This document shows positions 33,386 through 45,868 of a stretch of DNA of 64,000 bases, piece after piece. The first letter of the stretch is position 1; each line of letters begins with the position of its first letter. The notes under the pieces were generated by a model that saw only the letters and a list, made by a program, of their open reading frames with translations, did not search any database and was not told the origin of the DNA. The position numbers and the translations under genes were made by a program. Origin of the DNA: Conchocele bisecta (lineage: Eukaryota; Mollusca; Bivalvia; Lucinida; Thyasiridae); contig CM055271.1 of the NCBI GenBank assembly GCA_029237695.1, positions 33,848,462-33,912,461 of the forward strand, given 5' to 3'.

Positions 33386-34653
33386 GGTTATCACTTCCTG
33401 AAATTATCACGGCCAATTATTCTGCTCTAAATATTTCACTATTGTTTACTTTATTACGGGTACCGTCTCTAATATTCAAAATCCTGTTCGACAATAACAT
33501 TGGTAGGCAATAGAAAATTAATATTCTACATGTGCATTGGTATTTTAAATCATAAACACCTCAACATCTCAGCAACTTGTGGTAATCGCAGGGCACCCGG
33601 CCAATTGCAAAATAACCTCAACATTCGAACACTGCATGGCCGTTATTTAGGATATATCTTTAATTCACATATCACATTGAAAACTATAAGTTGTCCTAAA
33701 TATCCACATCTATCAGGAAGGCGTTGACTGTTGTGATTATTGCGCGACTTGCAGGGTGTTCGATACATCAATACTGCTCCAGTGAATGTCGAGTTAAGCG
33801 GCCCTCACATATCGGTCGCGGCGCTTGCGTGACTCCTAACACGGGCCAAAAAGGGCATTTTTGCGAGGCGTCCGGCCGGACGCTGCCCGATTTCTACGGG
33901 CTCAGCTGCGATTTTTAGAGGTCGCACGAACGCCGCCGGCGTGAAAACCTGACTACCAAATCTGCGATTTTCCAAGCGCGATTTTAGGTCGTGGCAAGCC
34001 CGTAGACACGTCGCTAGGGCCCCGTCCGGCGGCCTGCCGGAAACCGACCTGTGATCTGGTGGCCGCATGAAGATTTTTACGTAAATTATTGGCAAAAAAT
34101 CCGCCGGGCGCCGTGGGATTTTCACGGGCCCTTCACGGCCACCCTACGATAGCCTCACGGCCCCGTCATGGATCCCGCCAGATCTGTTCTTTGATAAGCC
34201 GGTATAACAGAAAATTCTTCAGCCCAGTAAAGGTTTCAGTCCGCGCATGCGCAGACGGAACAATAACAATCGGGGCCAAGGCTGTGTAAAGTTTAAGTCA
34301 TCGATTATATTTCAAGATTTAATGAGATTAACGTACGTCTAAGCATAAAAATGGTCCCAAATGTAAAAATTAGGTATTTTCCCGTCCGGGGATGTTATGA
34401 ATGTGTATTTTCGAGCTCCGTGTCGCACTTTAGTGGCCATACTATTCTGCTGATACATCGAGATGCTATCGGTCACCTGTTTGGCGATATGTGGGCGGTA
34501 AAGAGCGGAGGTCATATAGATTCATACCGTTTTTACACCACTGTTCACGTCACTACCAACAAAACATTACGGAATTAATCTCATATAACATTTAAAATAC
34601 ATAAATTGCAATGATTTCGTAATAATATTTAGTTGCGAACACGTAACTGCTGC

Positions 34654-35213
34654 GGTGTCTGGTCAAGTCGGACCATGGTCATCTCGGCCCACATTTCAAT
34701 CTCGGCCCAGATCGCTGGTCAAGTCGGCCCAGATCACTGGTCATCTCGGCCCATATATTTTTGTATATGACATAAAAAAAAAGATTAGAAATGGTGATTC
34801 AAGAATATTTTGAGAAACAGATTGCAAAGAACCTGATGAAATTTAATTTAAAATGAGAAAATATTATTTTTTCCGTGGTCATCTCGGCCCATATCAAATT
34901 GTTCGTATATGACATATAAATTTATTAGAAATGGTGATTTAACAAGAAACATGATATATATTTAAAAAGATTCTATTTTACATAAAAAAAAAACTTCTTT
35001 TCAAACTCAATTTAGTTTTTGAATATATTACGTTAGACTTATCAAAGTTGACCATACATCTGATCTGAGATCGTGGGCCGACTTGACCAGACACGTGGGC
35101 CGACTTGACCAGACACGTGGGCCGACTTGACCAGACATGTGGGCCGACTTGACCAGACATGTGGGCCGACTTGATCAGACACATGGGCCGACTTGACCAT
35201 GGGCCGAGATTAT
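34654..35213. repeat. Foldback region with a 22-bp minisatellite
   Basis: The left side has single copies of GGTCAAGTCGG and GGTCATCTCGGCCCA. The right side has the inverse as six tandem 22-bp units (35073-35203) starting GTGGGCCGACTTGACCAGAC. The AT-rich middle has no gene. The open frame across the array is repeat translation. Confidence 0.85.
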
Positions 35214-35849
35214 TGATTATGTTATATACGTTTTCAACAATATATCATTAGTATATCATACAATAAGCACATTTTGACCGAAAAATGGAAGAATAAAGCA
35301 CATATTTCCGCGGGAAAGCGATTAATATACATGTATCATTATTATAAAGGAGACTAATGTGATCGAGACTCATTCATTATGTCTCAGTTGTCTAACTTTA
35401 AGTTGCCATCGATCATGATTTCATATGGCACATATAATAGTCCAACTGTCTAAGTAACCGGTCACCTCCATAGTATTGCAATATTTATTTCGCGAGTAAT
35501 TATACGCCAACATCTTTTTGAAATAGTTAAAAACAAAGTATAATGCATTGAATGAATGTTTTTATTAGCACAAATGACTTAGTTTAGTTATTGCAATTTA
35601 ATTTACGGAGTTGCTATATATATATATATATATAAATATTCTTAATATTCATCTACAATAACAATAATAAACGATCTTGTATTAAGAACATTGATGAAAA
35701 TGAACCATAATATGCATGCAATATATATATTTTTAAATTTGTGTATGGTTTGTATATCTTGTCAAATAGCTTGAATGTTTTTCACACCTCTATGTAGACA
35801 AAGCCCAATATTATATTGTATTGACCAGAACACAGTGTATTTTAGTGGG

Positions 35850-36230
35850 GTAGCTCGTTATATATAGTCGATTATGTACAATATGGGAAACTGTGTAGAT
35901 CTTGATTAGATTGTGAATGCATATTTCCCCTACAGGTATAGCCTCAACAAGTGGTTATGCATAAAATGGGTAACCGGGTAGACCCTGATCAGACTGTGAT
36001 TGCAAATTTCCCCTAGAATGTATAGCCTCAACAAGTGATTGTTATAAGATGGCTACACGTCCTGGCGGGCGACACGCGGCTTGCTTCTTGTATATGGTAT
36101 ACAGTGATTATGTACAAGATGGAAAACAGTGTAGACCCTGATCAGACTGTGATTGCAAATTTCCCTAGAGGTATATATAGCCTCAACAAGTGATTATGTA
36201 CAAGATGGCTACACGTCCTGGCGGGCGAAA
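35850..36230. repeat. Three degenerate repeats of ~95-150 bp
   Basis: The shared string is GTAGACCCTGATCAGACTGT, then GCAAATTTCCC and AGCCTCAACAAGTG, at about 35895, 35970 and 36142. Two units end in ATGGCTACACGTCCTGGCGG. Confidence 0.75.
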
Positions 36231-36800
36231 ACGGCCAGTATACGGTCGACACCTTCACACTACTGTCTCCTTGTATGTCAACATTAGAGAGGTTCTACAG
36301 TTTTGTATTTGTATTTCAATTAAAAATAATCATTCCCATATAGCATGTTTAGCCATTATAAAGTGGATTATCTTCCTTGGCTTCCTAGTATTAAGTTTAT
36401 CGCGGTACTCTCCCTTTATTTCATATACAAATATTTCCATTTTGCATCAAAACATTAAAATGGGCCCTGGTATGAGCAAATTAATGACATGCATTATGTA
36501 AGTACAGTCCAAACATCGTTAGTATGATGTGTATAGCTTATTTGTATTGACACATATAGTAATTATATGAAGATTTGGGAAGATTTGGGTAGATTTGGGT
36601 AAATCGTGCCACTCTTTTTTTCTTACTATTTGCCGTATAAAACCCATTTATATAATGTGATCATTTGGGTTCTGGTCAAAACCTACCCGGGTCAAAACAA
36701 AATGGTGAAAACGTACCACACTGGGATGTGAAATAGTGAAATGTATCGTTGTGTATGATTTACTCATGATGTGATTTTGCTATACGAAATAATTTAACTT

Positions 36801-36991
36801 AACGGACCTAGGTATATAAATACATTAAATATGCATAAGATATACCTAAAAAATCATCCATAAGTGGGACAAAAATGGCCACCAAATATTTCATTAAAAT
36901 ATGTAAGATAATGTGGCCATTTTTGTTCACTTATTAATTATTTTAGGTATATCTAATGTATATTTAATGTGTTTATATGCCTAGGTCCGTT
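36801..36991. mobile_element. 191-bp foldback MITE nested in the 5.4-kb element
   Basis: AACGGACCTAGGTATATAAA at the left mirrors TTATATGCCTAGGTCCGTT at the right, and AAAAATGGCCAC mirrors GTGGCCATTTTT at the centre. Neighbouring TTAA at 36797-36800 may be part of the target. Confidence 0.8.
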
Positions 36992-37299
36992 CGTTGTGGG
37001 AATCGGGTTGTAAACCTTCCATACCCAGACTTGTCGCCGAAGAAAAGATCACATTTTTGTTTTGGGTGGTAGGAGGGAGCAGCGAAGGGTAATTTAACGA
37101 TCGGCATTCATACTTACCGGAAGTTTATTTATTCGGTGAATTCCCATATTATGTGATATAATCATCAATCAGCATCTGACCTGAGAGTAAGCATGCAGAT
37201 TTCCCATCGGACCCGACAGTGCCCATGATCAGGTAAGTTCACGGGGCTTGCAAAACTACCGATTAAAATTATCATGGCCGGTTGCTTTTTCTGCATATA

Positions 37300-38700
37300 T
37301 TGCCTGTTTTGTTTGAGTTTACGGACAGGCTGAAACTTCTCATGGCCGGGTGCTTTTGTCCCCACCGTGAAAATTGAAATCATTCCCATATATTTCACGT
37401 TTTATTTGCCTTATATTGGAACATATTGCATACTATCATTATTAATAGGCACATTGGGTATATACCAATACATGGGTGTGAAAAAATACCGATGTGTTCT
37501 CTATATATAAAGTTTACGGACAGGCTGAAACTTCTCATGGGCGGGTGCTTTTGTCCCCGCCGTGAAAATTGAAATCAGTCCCATATATTTCACGTGTTTT
37601 TGCCTTATATTGGTACATATTGCATAATATCATTATTAATAGGCACATTGGGTATATACCAACAAAGGGTTGTGAAAAACTACCAATGTGTTCTCTATAT
37701 ATCAAGTTTACGGACTGGCTGAAACTTCTCATGGCCGGGTGCTTTTGTCCCCGCTGTGAAAATTGAAATCAGTCCAATATATTTCACGGTTTCTTTTGCC
37801 TTATATTGGAACGTATTGCATAATATCATTATTAATATGCACATTGGGTATATACCAACACATGGGTGTGAAAAAATACCGATTTGTTCTCTATATATCA
37901 AGTTTACGGACAGGCTGAAACTTTTCATGGCCAGGTGCTTTTGTCCCCGCCGTGAAAATTGAAATCAGTCCCATATATTTCACGTTTTTTTGGCCTTATA
38001 TTGGAACGTATTGCATAATATCATTATTAATAGGCACATTGGGTATATACCAACAAAGGGTTGTGAAAAACTACCGATGTGTTCTCTATATATCAACTTT
38101 ACGGACAGGCTGAAACTTCTCATGGCCGGGTGCTTTTGTCCCCGCCCGGCCGTGAAAATTGAAATTAGTCCCATATATTTCACGGTTTTTTTTGCCTTAT
38201 ATTGGAACATATTGCATAATATCATTATTAATAGGCACATTGGGTATATACCAATACATGGGTGTGAACAAATACCGATGTGTTCTCTATATATTGAGTT
38301 TACGGACAGGCTGAAACTTCTCATGGGCGGGTGCTTTTGTCCCCGCCGTGAAAATATTGAAATCAGTCCCATATATTTCACGTTTTTTTGCCTTATTTTG
38401 GAATATATTGCATACTATCATTATTAATAGGCACATTGGGTATATACCAACAAACGGTTGTGAAAAACTTCCGATGTGTTCTCTATATATCAAGTTTACG
38501 GACAGGCTGAAACTTCTCATGGCCGGGTGCTTTTGTCCCCGCCGTGAAAATTGAAATAATTCCCATATATTTCACGTTTTTGTTTTGCCTTATATTGCAA
38601 CATATTGCATAATATCATTATTAATAGGCACATTCGGTATATACCAACACATGGGTGTGAAAAAATACCGGTTATAGATTAGTTTACAGACAGGCTTCAA
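37300..38700. repeat. ~195-bp satellite array, about 7 units
   Basis: CAGGCTGAAACTTCTCATGG-type starts fall at about 37326, 37521, 37715, 37911, 38105, 38306, 38502 and a decayed 38692, giving steps of 190-201. Each unit also has TTTTGTCCCCGCCGTGAAAA and CATTGGGTATATACCAA. The open frames on both strands follow the repeat and are not genes. Confidence 0.93.
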
Positions 38701-38837
38701 CTTTTCACGGTCGGTTACATATCGGCACATTCATATAAATATACGCCATTTGGTAGAAGAACTACGGTACGCGGTGTGCATATTGCGTAATATCATCGTT
38801 ACCATTCATATTGTGTATATACCAACAAATTGGTCTC

Positions 38838-39000
38838 CACGGGCTTAAAGTTCTCACCCCCCAGCGTGAGCCCTTTAATCCGCTATGACTAGGCTGAAGG
38901 TTTTCACGGACTTAAGGGGCTCACACCCCCAGCGTGAGCCCCTTAAGCCGCTTGGCTAGGCTGAAGGTTTTCACGGACTTAAGGGGCTCACGTTACACCG
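38838..39000. repeat. ~75-bp degenerate tandem repeat
   Basis: About two and a half units sharing CTTAAGGGGCTCAC, CCCAGCGTGAGCCC and GGCTAGGCTGAAGGTTTTC; the first two words are partly complementary and could pair. Confidence 0.75.
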
Positions 39001-39234
39001 GCACCCGCCAGATTATTTAGCGGCGTCCGGCCGACGCCCTAGCGGGCGCACTGTCTACACTCCGATACAATGTTTAAAGGGCACCGCCCGGGCCCCGTCT
39101 AATATGTGAGGGCACACGTCGCAGACATGAAATTCGCCCGATTCATCCACGGGCTCTAAATCTCCCGGTGACTCCTGCGATTGGAAAAATCGCGCGGACG
39201 CCGGCTGATATGTGAGGGCCGCTGTAATGACATA

Positions 39235-41380
39235 TGTGACTCAAAATAATAGGTGCGTTTGGCATACTAGTATGTAATTATATTTTATTTTGATATATTT
39301 GTACTATTATAATAGCTGATGATATGTGTGTTAGTTCATGTTAGTGTAATAGATAAGCGCCAGAAAACACCAGTAGTGCACATCCGGCGGAAAGCATGAA
39401 ATTTGTTATACAGGGGTTTTCAAGTATGCTGAAAAAAATGAGCCGAAGAGACAATCTATAAAACGCCTACTTCCGGTTCAAAATGGCGGATTTTAAAATG
39501 GCCGCCATGGAAAAGTTAATTTCTCTATATCTCATTGTATTGGATTCATTATACTATAGCTTGTATTGTATTGGATTCATTGTCGTTAGTTCGTTCAATA
39601 TAGTTACGATTATTACATTATTCCACTTTATTTATGCAATTACGTAGTAAGTATGCAAATGGCTTATCTGACATACGAGCAATATGAATTGACCTGTGTA
39701 TTTTATTGTATTCACTCTATACATTTGTGTAGATGAAGTGTCCATGAACAGTTAGGAACATAAACATTATACTTACGAGTAATGTTAATGTATTTTACCA
39801 GCGTTAGTCAGCCTATCCTGGTTGTACATACATTTACTACTAATGTAAATTATGATCGCCCACCGTAAGTCACCCTATCCTGGTTTCATGTACTACGACT
39901 AGCGTGAATTATGATGGACGCGCTGTCTATCCTATTGTGCAGCACTGCATTCATGTGCATGTATATTCCATATAAATATGCTTATAGTTTACGGCGGACA
40001 TGCATATATCAAGTGTATTTGGTGTATACTGTTATTTGTAAGCGGCACAGTGGCAGTATTACAAATGCCAATGGTAATAAAGACAGATAGTTGGGATGTC
40101 AACACCGTGACATCATGTCAGCACCATTATATCGATGTCAGCACCGCTACGGCCATGTTTTTAGCTATACAATTAATGTGAGTATTCTTATTTTATTTAT
40201 CACTATTATTTATAGTACCACATGCTTTGTTATAGTAGGTAAAACAAATAAAAAATAATTAATTCGATACAAATAACACATATTAGATTTGCAAGTTGTC
40301 AAAATAACGTGTTTGTCTATTTTGTCAACACCGTTACGTATGTATGGGCTATTATAAAGTTAGTGACCAAAATATATTGCCTACAATTAATTATCAAAAC
40401 ATTTTATTCATACATTTCATCTGCTGATTGTATTACTGGCTATTTGATATAAAATATTTTGTAACGGTGTCGACATATTTTGTCAATACGGCAAAAATGT
40501 GTTGCCATGGCAACGCCAATAGTATAGTTCCAGCGCGGCCAGCTATTTACATTATACATAAATGATAATACCAGCTAACATACATATTTTTACGGTTAGA
40601 TTAATCTTTATTTTTCCAAAGGTCATGGTACAAAAATGCCCGTTTTGATATTTTGACCCACATGACATTGTGGCGTTGGTGTCTTTCGGGGTGCATCCAT
40701 CAGTGTTATGGATTTCCTGTTTTAGACTTATGGTAATTTTGGACTATGGAAGGTTGTAGTTACTGTTGCGTCTGTAGCTCGGTTATATTTGAGAGGTTGG
40801 GGTAAATCATTGATTACTAATATATTCTGTTTGACAGTTGATGAAGGCACATCCATTCTTGATACACCTGATAACACCAGTGGCTGCGCCACAACTAACC
40901 CTCAAAATGTTGACTCAACTGCTGAAGCTAGAATTATCTACAAGTGGATCAAACAAAAGAGCTGAAGATTCTGCCGTTTATCAGAAATTCATATAGTATT
41001 TACGGGAAGTTGCAGGTGATCAATTTGTGTCCATACTTTCATGACCATATCTCCTAAATCCTTGAAGGATTTTTAACAAACTTTAGTCAAATGTTCACCT
41101 CAATTGGCCGATGTGCAAAATCCATGTTCCAAACCAGTCAGGTTAAGGTCACTATTCAAAGTCGAATGTTTGAGCCTTACATTTCGTGTCTGCCCGATAC
41201 CTCATAAACCCTTTCAATTGAATTGAATGGAGCTTAACGGCCCATCAACACAAAAGAGTATCATTTAGCGCCAAGCAATTTAGATGAAGAAGAAAAATAA
41301 TTAGTAAAATAGTATGTGGCAGGTAATCAAATGATTAGGGTAGAAATACAACTATGATGAACAATATAAATGAGCAACAT
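39235..41380. other. Non-coding stretch of unit B
   Basis: Counterpart of about 5222-7140, including the ~62-bp degenerate repeat (39799-39940). No gene supported. Confidence 0.5.
39341..39580. mobile_element. 240-bp insertion specific to unit B
   Basis: Unit A reads GTTAGTTCATGTCGTTAG without it (5321 onward). TTCAT stands on both sides (39335-39339, 39576-39580). The 3' end has a doubled ATTGTATTGGATTCATT tail, a pattern seen in some SINE/LINE tails. An ATGGCGG/ATGGCCGCC motif like that at 3690-4060 is present. The class is uncertain. Confidence 0.55.
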
Positions 41381-41529
41381 GTATACAATAGAACCTCTCT
41401 AAACCGGACACAATAAAACACATGTTCTTATTTTTGACGAGTTTCTTGCTCATTTATCCCAGGTGATAATGTATGTTCGTGATCGCATAGCACGCAACTA
41501 TGGCTCAGAATGACCAAATGCCTGATTTG

Positions 41530-41598
41530 CAGTGAAACCTCTCTACACCGGACACCCTGGGGACCTCCCAGGGTGTCCGGTTTAGCGAGGTTTCACTG
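41530..41598. mobile_element. 69-bp hairpin MITE (unit B counterpart of 7291-7359)
   Basis: Same length and structure as the unit A copy: AGTGAAACCTCTCTACACCG at the left and CGGTTTAGCGAGGTTTCACT at the right. Confidence 0.8.
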
Positions 41599-41689
41599 TA
41601 CAATGATACAATTAGATTTTCCGATACAAGTTGGTTTCATGGAGAAAGCTAAGCAAACCTTCAATGTTCTCCACCTGGTATAACTCCGA

Positions 41690-42680
41690 CGAAAAGAAGG
41701 AACCAAAGTGCTAATTGGTGATAATCTCAGTTCTCACTTCAGTGCTGATGTTATTGAAACATGTGCTGCGCAGAATATAAAGTTCGTGTGCCTTCTTCCA
41801 AACTCGACACATATGTGCCAACCCCTCGATGTCGCGTTCTTCAGATCACTGAAAATAAAATGAAAGTCAATATTAGCGACATGGAAAGCTTCCGTTAGAA
41901 GAAGACAATTAACAGTGTCCAAAGATGTGTTTTCAAAATTGCTGAATAACCTTCATGATACTATCAAGGAGAACAGAAGCAGCAAAATTAAAGCGGGTTT
42001 CCGTAAAACAGGGATCGTTCCCTTAAATCCAACGACAGTCCTAAATCGTCTACCGTCAGTATAAAATCATGTTGAATCAGAGGAAGTTGTATCATCTAGT
42101 CTCAGAAGCGTTTGTTGAACAGCTAACAGTTGTGCGGTATGGTAACGAGGAACCACAGTCCAAGAAGCGACGCAAAAAGAAAGGTGTGTGTAATGTGCAA
42201 ATGTCTGCCAAGCCAGCATCTGATCTATACCCAGCACATGATACAGAACCAACACGTGATCCGGGACCGGCACTTACTTCAGAGCATGATGAAATTCGTC
42301 CCGAACTGGAACTTAGTTCAGAGCCTGAAGATGGAAACTCAGATTCTGTGTCAAATGGTGGTGCAAATCCAAAATTAAGTGGGCATTCTGCATCAGACTA
42401 TTCTGACCCTGAACTAGAAGATACATTTGACTATGATGCTAAGGTTATTAATAAAATTAAAACAATAAAACGCTACATAGGAAGAGTGGAAAAGGTAGAA
42501 GGGAGTAGGTATATCATGACTTTTATGAGAAGACACAGGGGAAGTGAGAGACATTTTGTATTTCCAGAAGTGAGAAATACCAACATGATCAGTATCAGCC
42601 AAGTGCACTTAAAACTGCGACCACCAACTATAAGAAGAGGGGTCCACCAGTTTGAGACATCCTTCACTGGGCTTATGTAG
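41690..42680 (+). pseudogene. pogo/Tigger-like DDE transposase remnant with full C-terminus (unit B)
   Basis: It carries the same GDNLSSH and THMCQPLDV blocks as unit A. A TGG-to-TGA change after SLKIK stops the frame, and TTT-to-TGT changes Phe to Cys in ETFAAQ. From 42069 a 203-codon frame covers the acidic tail and a final domain (YIGRVEKVEGSRYIMTFMRR, RHFVFPEVRNTNMISISQV) that unit A lacks. The N-terminal half of the transposase is absent. Confidence 0.75.
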
Positions 42681-43144
42681 TCTAATGTCAGTATAACAAT
42701 GTTAAGTGTGTTTGCAGTAATCATTAACACCATATGGTGTTGGTCGGAATATAAAGAAAATCAGTATGCTCTTTATAATTACCGAATCTCCAAACTAGCT
42801 TCCTTCCCGATCATGTCAGTAAATTCATTTTCAATTCAGGAAATACAAACTACCCTTGTACATAGCCTTTTCGCGAACTGCTATTTTGTGTAAGAGTATG
42901 TATATCGTGCATTGCTATTTGTTATAACAGTGTTCCCTCTGATCACTGATCAGACTCTGTAAGACTCCAAAACTGTTTATTCTGGTTCCATATGCCGTAA
43001 GGGCAATTTTATCCCCAATTATTGACTGACACTCGACAATCTTATCACGTTCAAGTTTCGTTTAATTTAGTGTTCTATTTTAAACACGTTAGATGGCCAA
43101 TGTAGTCTTATAGCGTTGTTAACTATGGCAAACTATGTAAATTT

Positions 43145-43472
43145 AAATTTCTTACCCTACAATACAGATGAGCCTACCTCACCCATGTGTGTATTACCAC
43201 ACTGGCCAGGTGTAGGCTAGGCTCATCAACACGGCACATCCAAACCCAGTCTAGCTGGGTTTGCCATTTACCATGTACTTATGTGTATGGACCAGGATAT
43301 TAAAATAGAAGAACACAACTCATGTTTTGGGAAAATTAATCATATATATACTTGAAAATTATTGATGGGAGAAGTATGTGATAAGGCATAACACAATGTT
43401 CAAAGTAACCAAAATGAATGCATGCTCATTATTTGGTCTTATAGCATCAACAATTTCCCAGTATACCTCCAA
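43145..43472. repeat. Repeat R1 (unit B)
   Basis: Counterpart of 8704-9028, with a small GGCTA duplication near 43215. Confidence 0.85.
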
Positions 43473-43851
43473 CTGTATCTCAGATATAGGACACATACAT
43501 AAATACAATGTATGTGAAGCATAGACCTAATGAATGGTGATAGCCTGAGAAAGTAGGTCATGGATTGTGCACTAACGTACAGACGAAAATGTAATCGCAC
43601 TGAAACTGTTTGTCTCCCGAGGAATAGAACATACATGTACCCTTCTCGAATTGCGATACGATATAGATTAATGTATTAAATACTGCATGTTGGCAGGGCC
43701 TATTAATTAAGTTAACATTCGACCCAGACGATGTCCACTATATATGATTCAAGCTATTCTACAGACAACACATATTTTAATACCTAAACTACACATGTAT
43801 ATAACATCAATGAATGCCTACAATGCTCATCACTCAGGGAGGGTGGGCGGG

Positions 43852-44344
43852 GAGAAAGTGTCGGCAACACATATTATCATACGCCAAGCTAACAAAGGAA
43901 TGAGGCCGCTTCCAGACATTTCCCGCGGTTCAGGCGACGCTGCTATTCCATTGGGTAGAATCCCCTGAGATAATAAGGTGTGATTCTATTGGTCCTCGGT
44001 TGAAGAGGCTACTGCCGGGGCTGGTGTGAGATGCGCTGTGATTGGACAGCTATTAAGGCGCCCTCAGGGACCGCTGCTATGATTGGTTGGAAAAGATAAT
44101 CTCCAACCCCGTGAAGTCCAAACGATAGACCAGTGGGTTAGAGATTATCCCAAATACCCGGGAGAGATAAGCTCGCGTCACTAGGTTACCGATGCGTTGC
44201 AACGCTTGAAACTGCACATGTCAGACCTGTAACTGATCGTGAACCAGGACCTAATCCAGAGTGACTCGCTATGTATCCATGCATGTACACACATTGCTTG
44301 TTGCTGGGTGCACAATTTAAAACCAGATTACAACCTAATCTGAC
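43852..44344. repeat. Repeat R2 (unit B)
   Basis: Counterpart of 9382-9894 with a ~24-bp deletion near 44203, where the unit A copies have CAACCATGACGGACGGAGC. Confidence 0.85.
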
Positions 44345-44619
44345 TCTTAAATTTCTTACCCTACAATACAGATGAGCCTACCTCACCCATGTGTGTATTA
44401 CCACACTGGCCAGGTGTAGGCTCATCAACACGGCACATCGCAACCCACTCTAACTGGGTTTGCCATTTACCACGTACTTATGTGTATGGATCAGGATAAT
44501 AAAATAGATGAACACAACTCAGGTTTTGGGAAAATGAATCATAACTATACTTGAAAATTATTGATCGGAGAAGTATGTGATAAGGCATAACACAATGTTC
44601 AAAGTAACCAAAATACATG

Positions 44620-45846
44620 TGCAACCAGAGTTGTTTTATATATACTATCCCATAATATTCTATACCTCACATATTCTATATCCCATATATATATTATAAG
44701 CACAGAATAGTATTTGCACTTTTCGCTATTTAGGGCCGTATGTGGTGCCTGTGGCAATTTTATTGTTCTGACTGACGTCTCGTAGAATCTCGTTCGGATT
44801 TGAATTTCGGGCGCGATCTACGAGATCGCGGCGCATTCCGCCGTTAGACGCCAGACAGACGAGTTAGAATTTACATGTGTTTGTAAATTTGTTCTACCAT
44901 TGCAGGTAACCACTTCTGTCTTTTGCTATTTTATGAACATGTTTCATGTATTACTCTACATAATGTATTCCCTTGCATTGAATTGACGTAATGATTGCGT
45001 ACGACAAAGTAAATGATGTGTTCATTTATTCTTTGCCGGCCGCGGGCACGTCTGTTGTCACACACTGACATTGTGCATGAAGACACCCCCGTTCATGAGA
45101 GAATAATATTAGTCAGTATTAGCGGTTAGTATTTGTACTAATAGCGGCGGAACATCCTGTGAGTATATTTATCCGTTACATGCGTGCCCATATTTATCCC
45201 CCGGCCTGGTCAAGTTTAGTGCCATATAGAATCCTCTCCTTGAGACGATTCTACCTGACCATAACTTGAACATACCACTAGCGAATTGTAAATACTTGTA
45301 TCCCATGGTTATTACATGTAGGCCCCGGCTGATAAATACACCTTTGTGACATACGTCTGCAGTATAGATCCTGATCATAGTGTGCATTCCCACATAATTA
45401 TATAGTATTATGCGGGCAGAGATTAAACACATGCACGATATAATATCAGTTAAATATTGACCAACGCAGATCATGATCAGACTGCGCAAATACGCAGGCT
45501 GATCTGATACTACGTTGGTCGCACACGTGATAAGGTCTATTTTGTCGGCCGGCGTCATTATTATTGGCGGCTGAACGATTATTATATTTACCTTGTCTAA
45601 AGGCGTAGTCTGTGTCAGCCATTCATGAATTGTACAACTACGGTTATATTGTTCATGAATGCATACCTTACCTGAATATAAATGAACAATATTTGTGAAA
45701 TAAGGCATTCCGCCGTGAGACGCCAGTCAGACGAGTTAGAATTTACATGTGTTTGTAAATTTGTTCTACCATTGCAGATCGCAAATAAACCAAACAGCCG
45801 TCGATACGGGTTGAGTTCAGTTAATCCTCCCCATCACACTGTGACA
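44620..45846 (+). repeat. Ty3 5' LTR (unit B)
   Basis: It begins TGCAACCAGAGTTG (other copies TGTAACCGGAG) and ends CACACTGTGACA. About 100 bp near the start, present in the other LTRs (GACCACGCGATATTTAC...), are deleted after TTGTTTTAT. It retains the GACCAACG...CGTTGGTC palindrome (45459-45520). Confidence 0.92.
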
Positions 45847-45850
45847 ACTT

Positions 45851-45868
45851 TGGCGCCCAACGAGGGAC
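45851..45868 (+). promoter_or_regulatory. Primer-binding site, tRNA-Lys type
   Basis: TGGCGCCCAACGAGGGAC lies four bases after the LTR. The first 12 bases are complementary to the CCA-ended 3' terminus known for tRNA-Lys(CUU), the primer type of several retroelements. The remaining bases match all but two. Confidence 0.85.

Larger units (their letters stand above)
33797..39234. mobile_element. 5.4-kb non-autonomous DNA element specific to unit B
   Basis: Unit A has the empty site (GTCGAGTTAATGAC, 5215-5228). Here GAGTTA is followed by AGCGGCCCTCACATATC and, 5.4 kb later, GATATGTGAGGGCCGCT is followed by GTAATGAC, giving 17-bp inverted ends and a TA (or TTA) target. The subterminal DNA is GC-rich. 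The interior holds only repeats: a foldback region with a 22-bp minisatellite, a ~95-bp repeat, a 191-bp MITE and a 195-bp satellite. No transposase frame was found, so it would move in trans. Confidence 0.85.

Noticed and set aside
34978..35184. 68-codon minus-strand frame
   Set aside because: Translation of the 22-bp minisatellite.
37165..38554. Many open frames on both strands (up to 145 codons)
   Set aside because: All are periodic translations of the 195-bp satellite.
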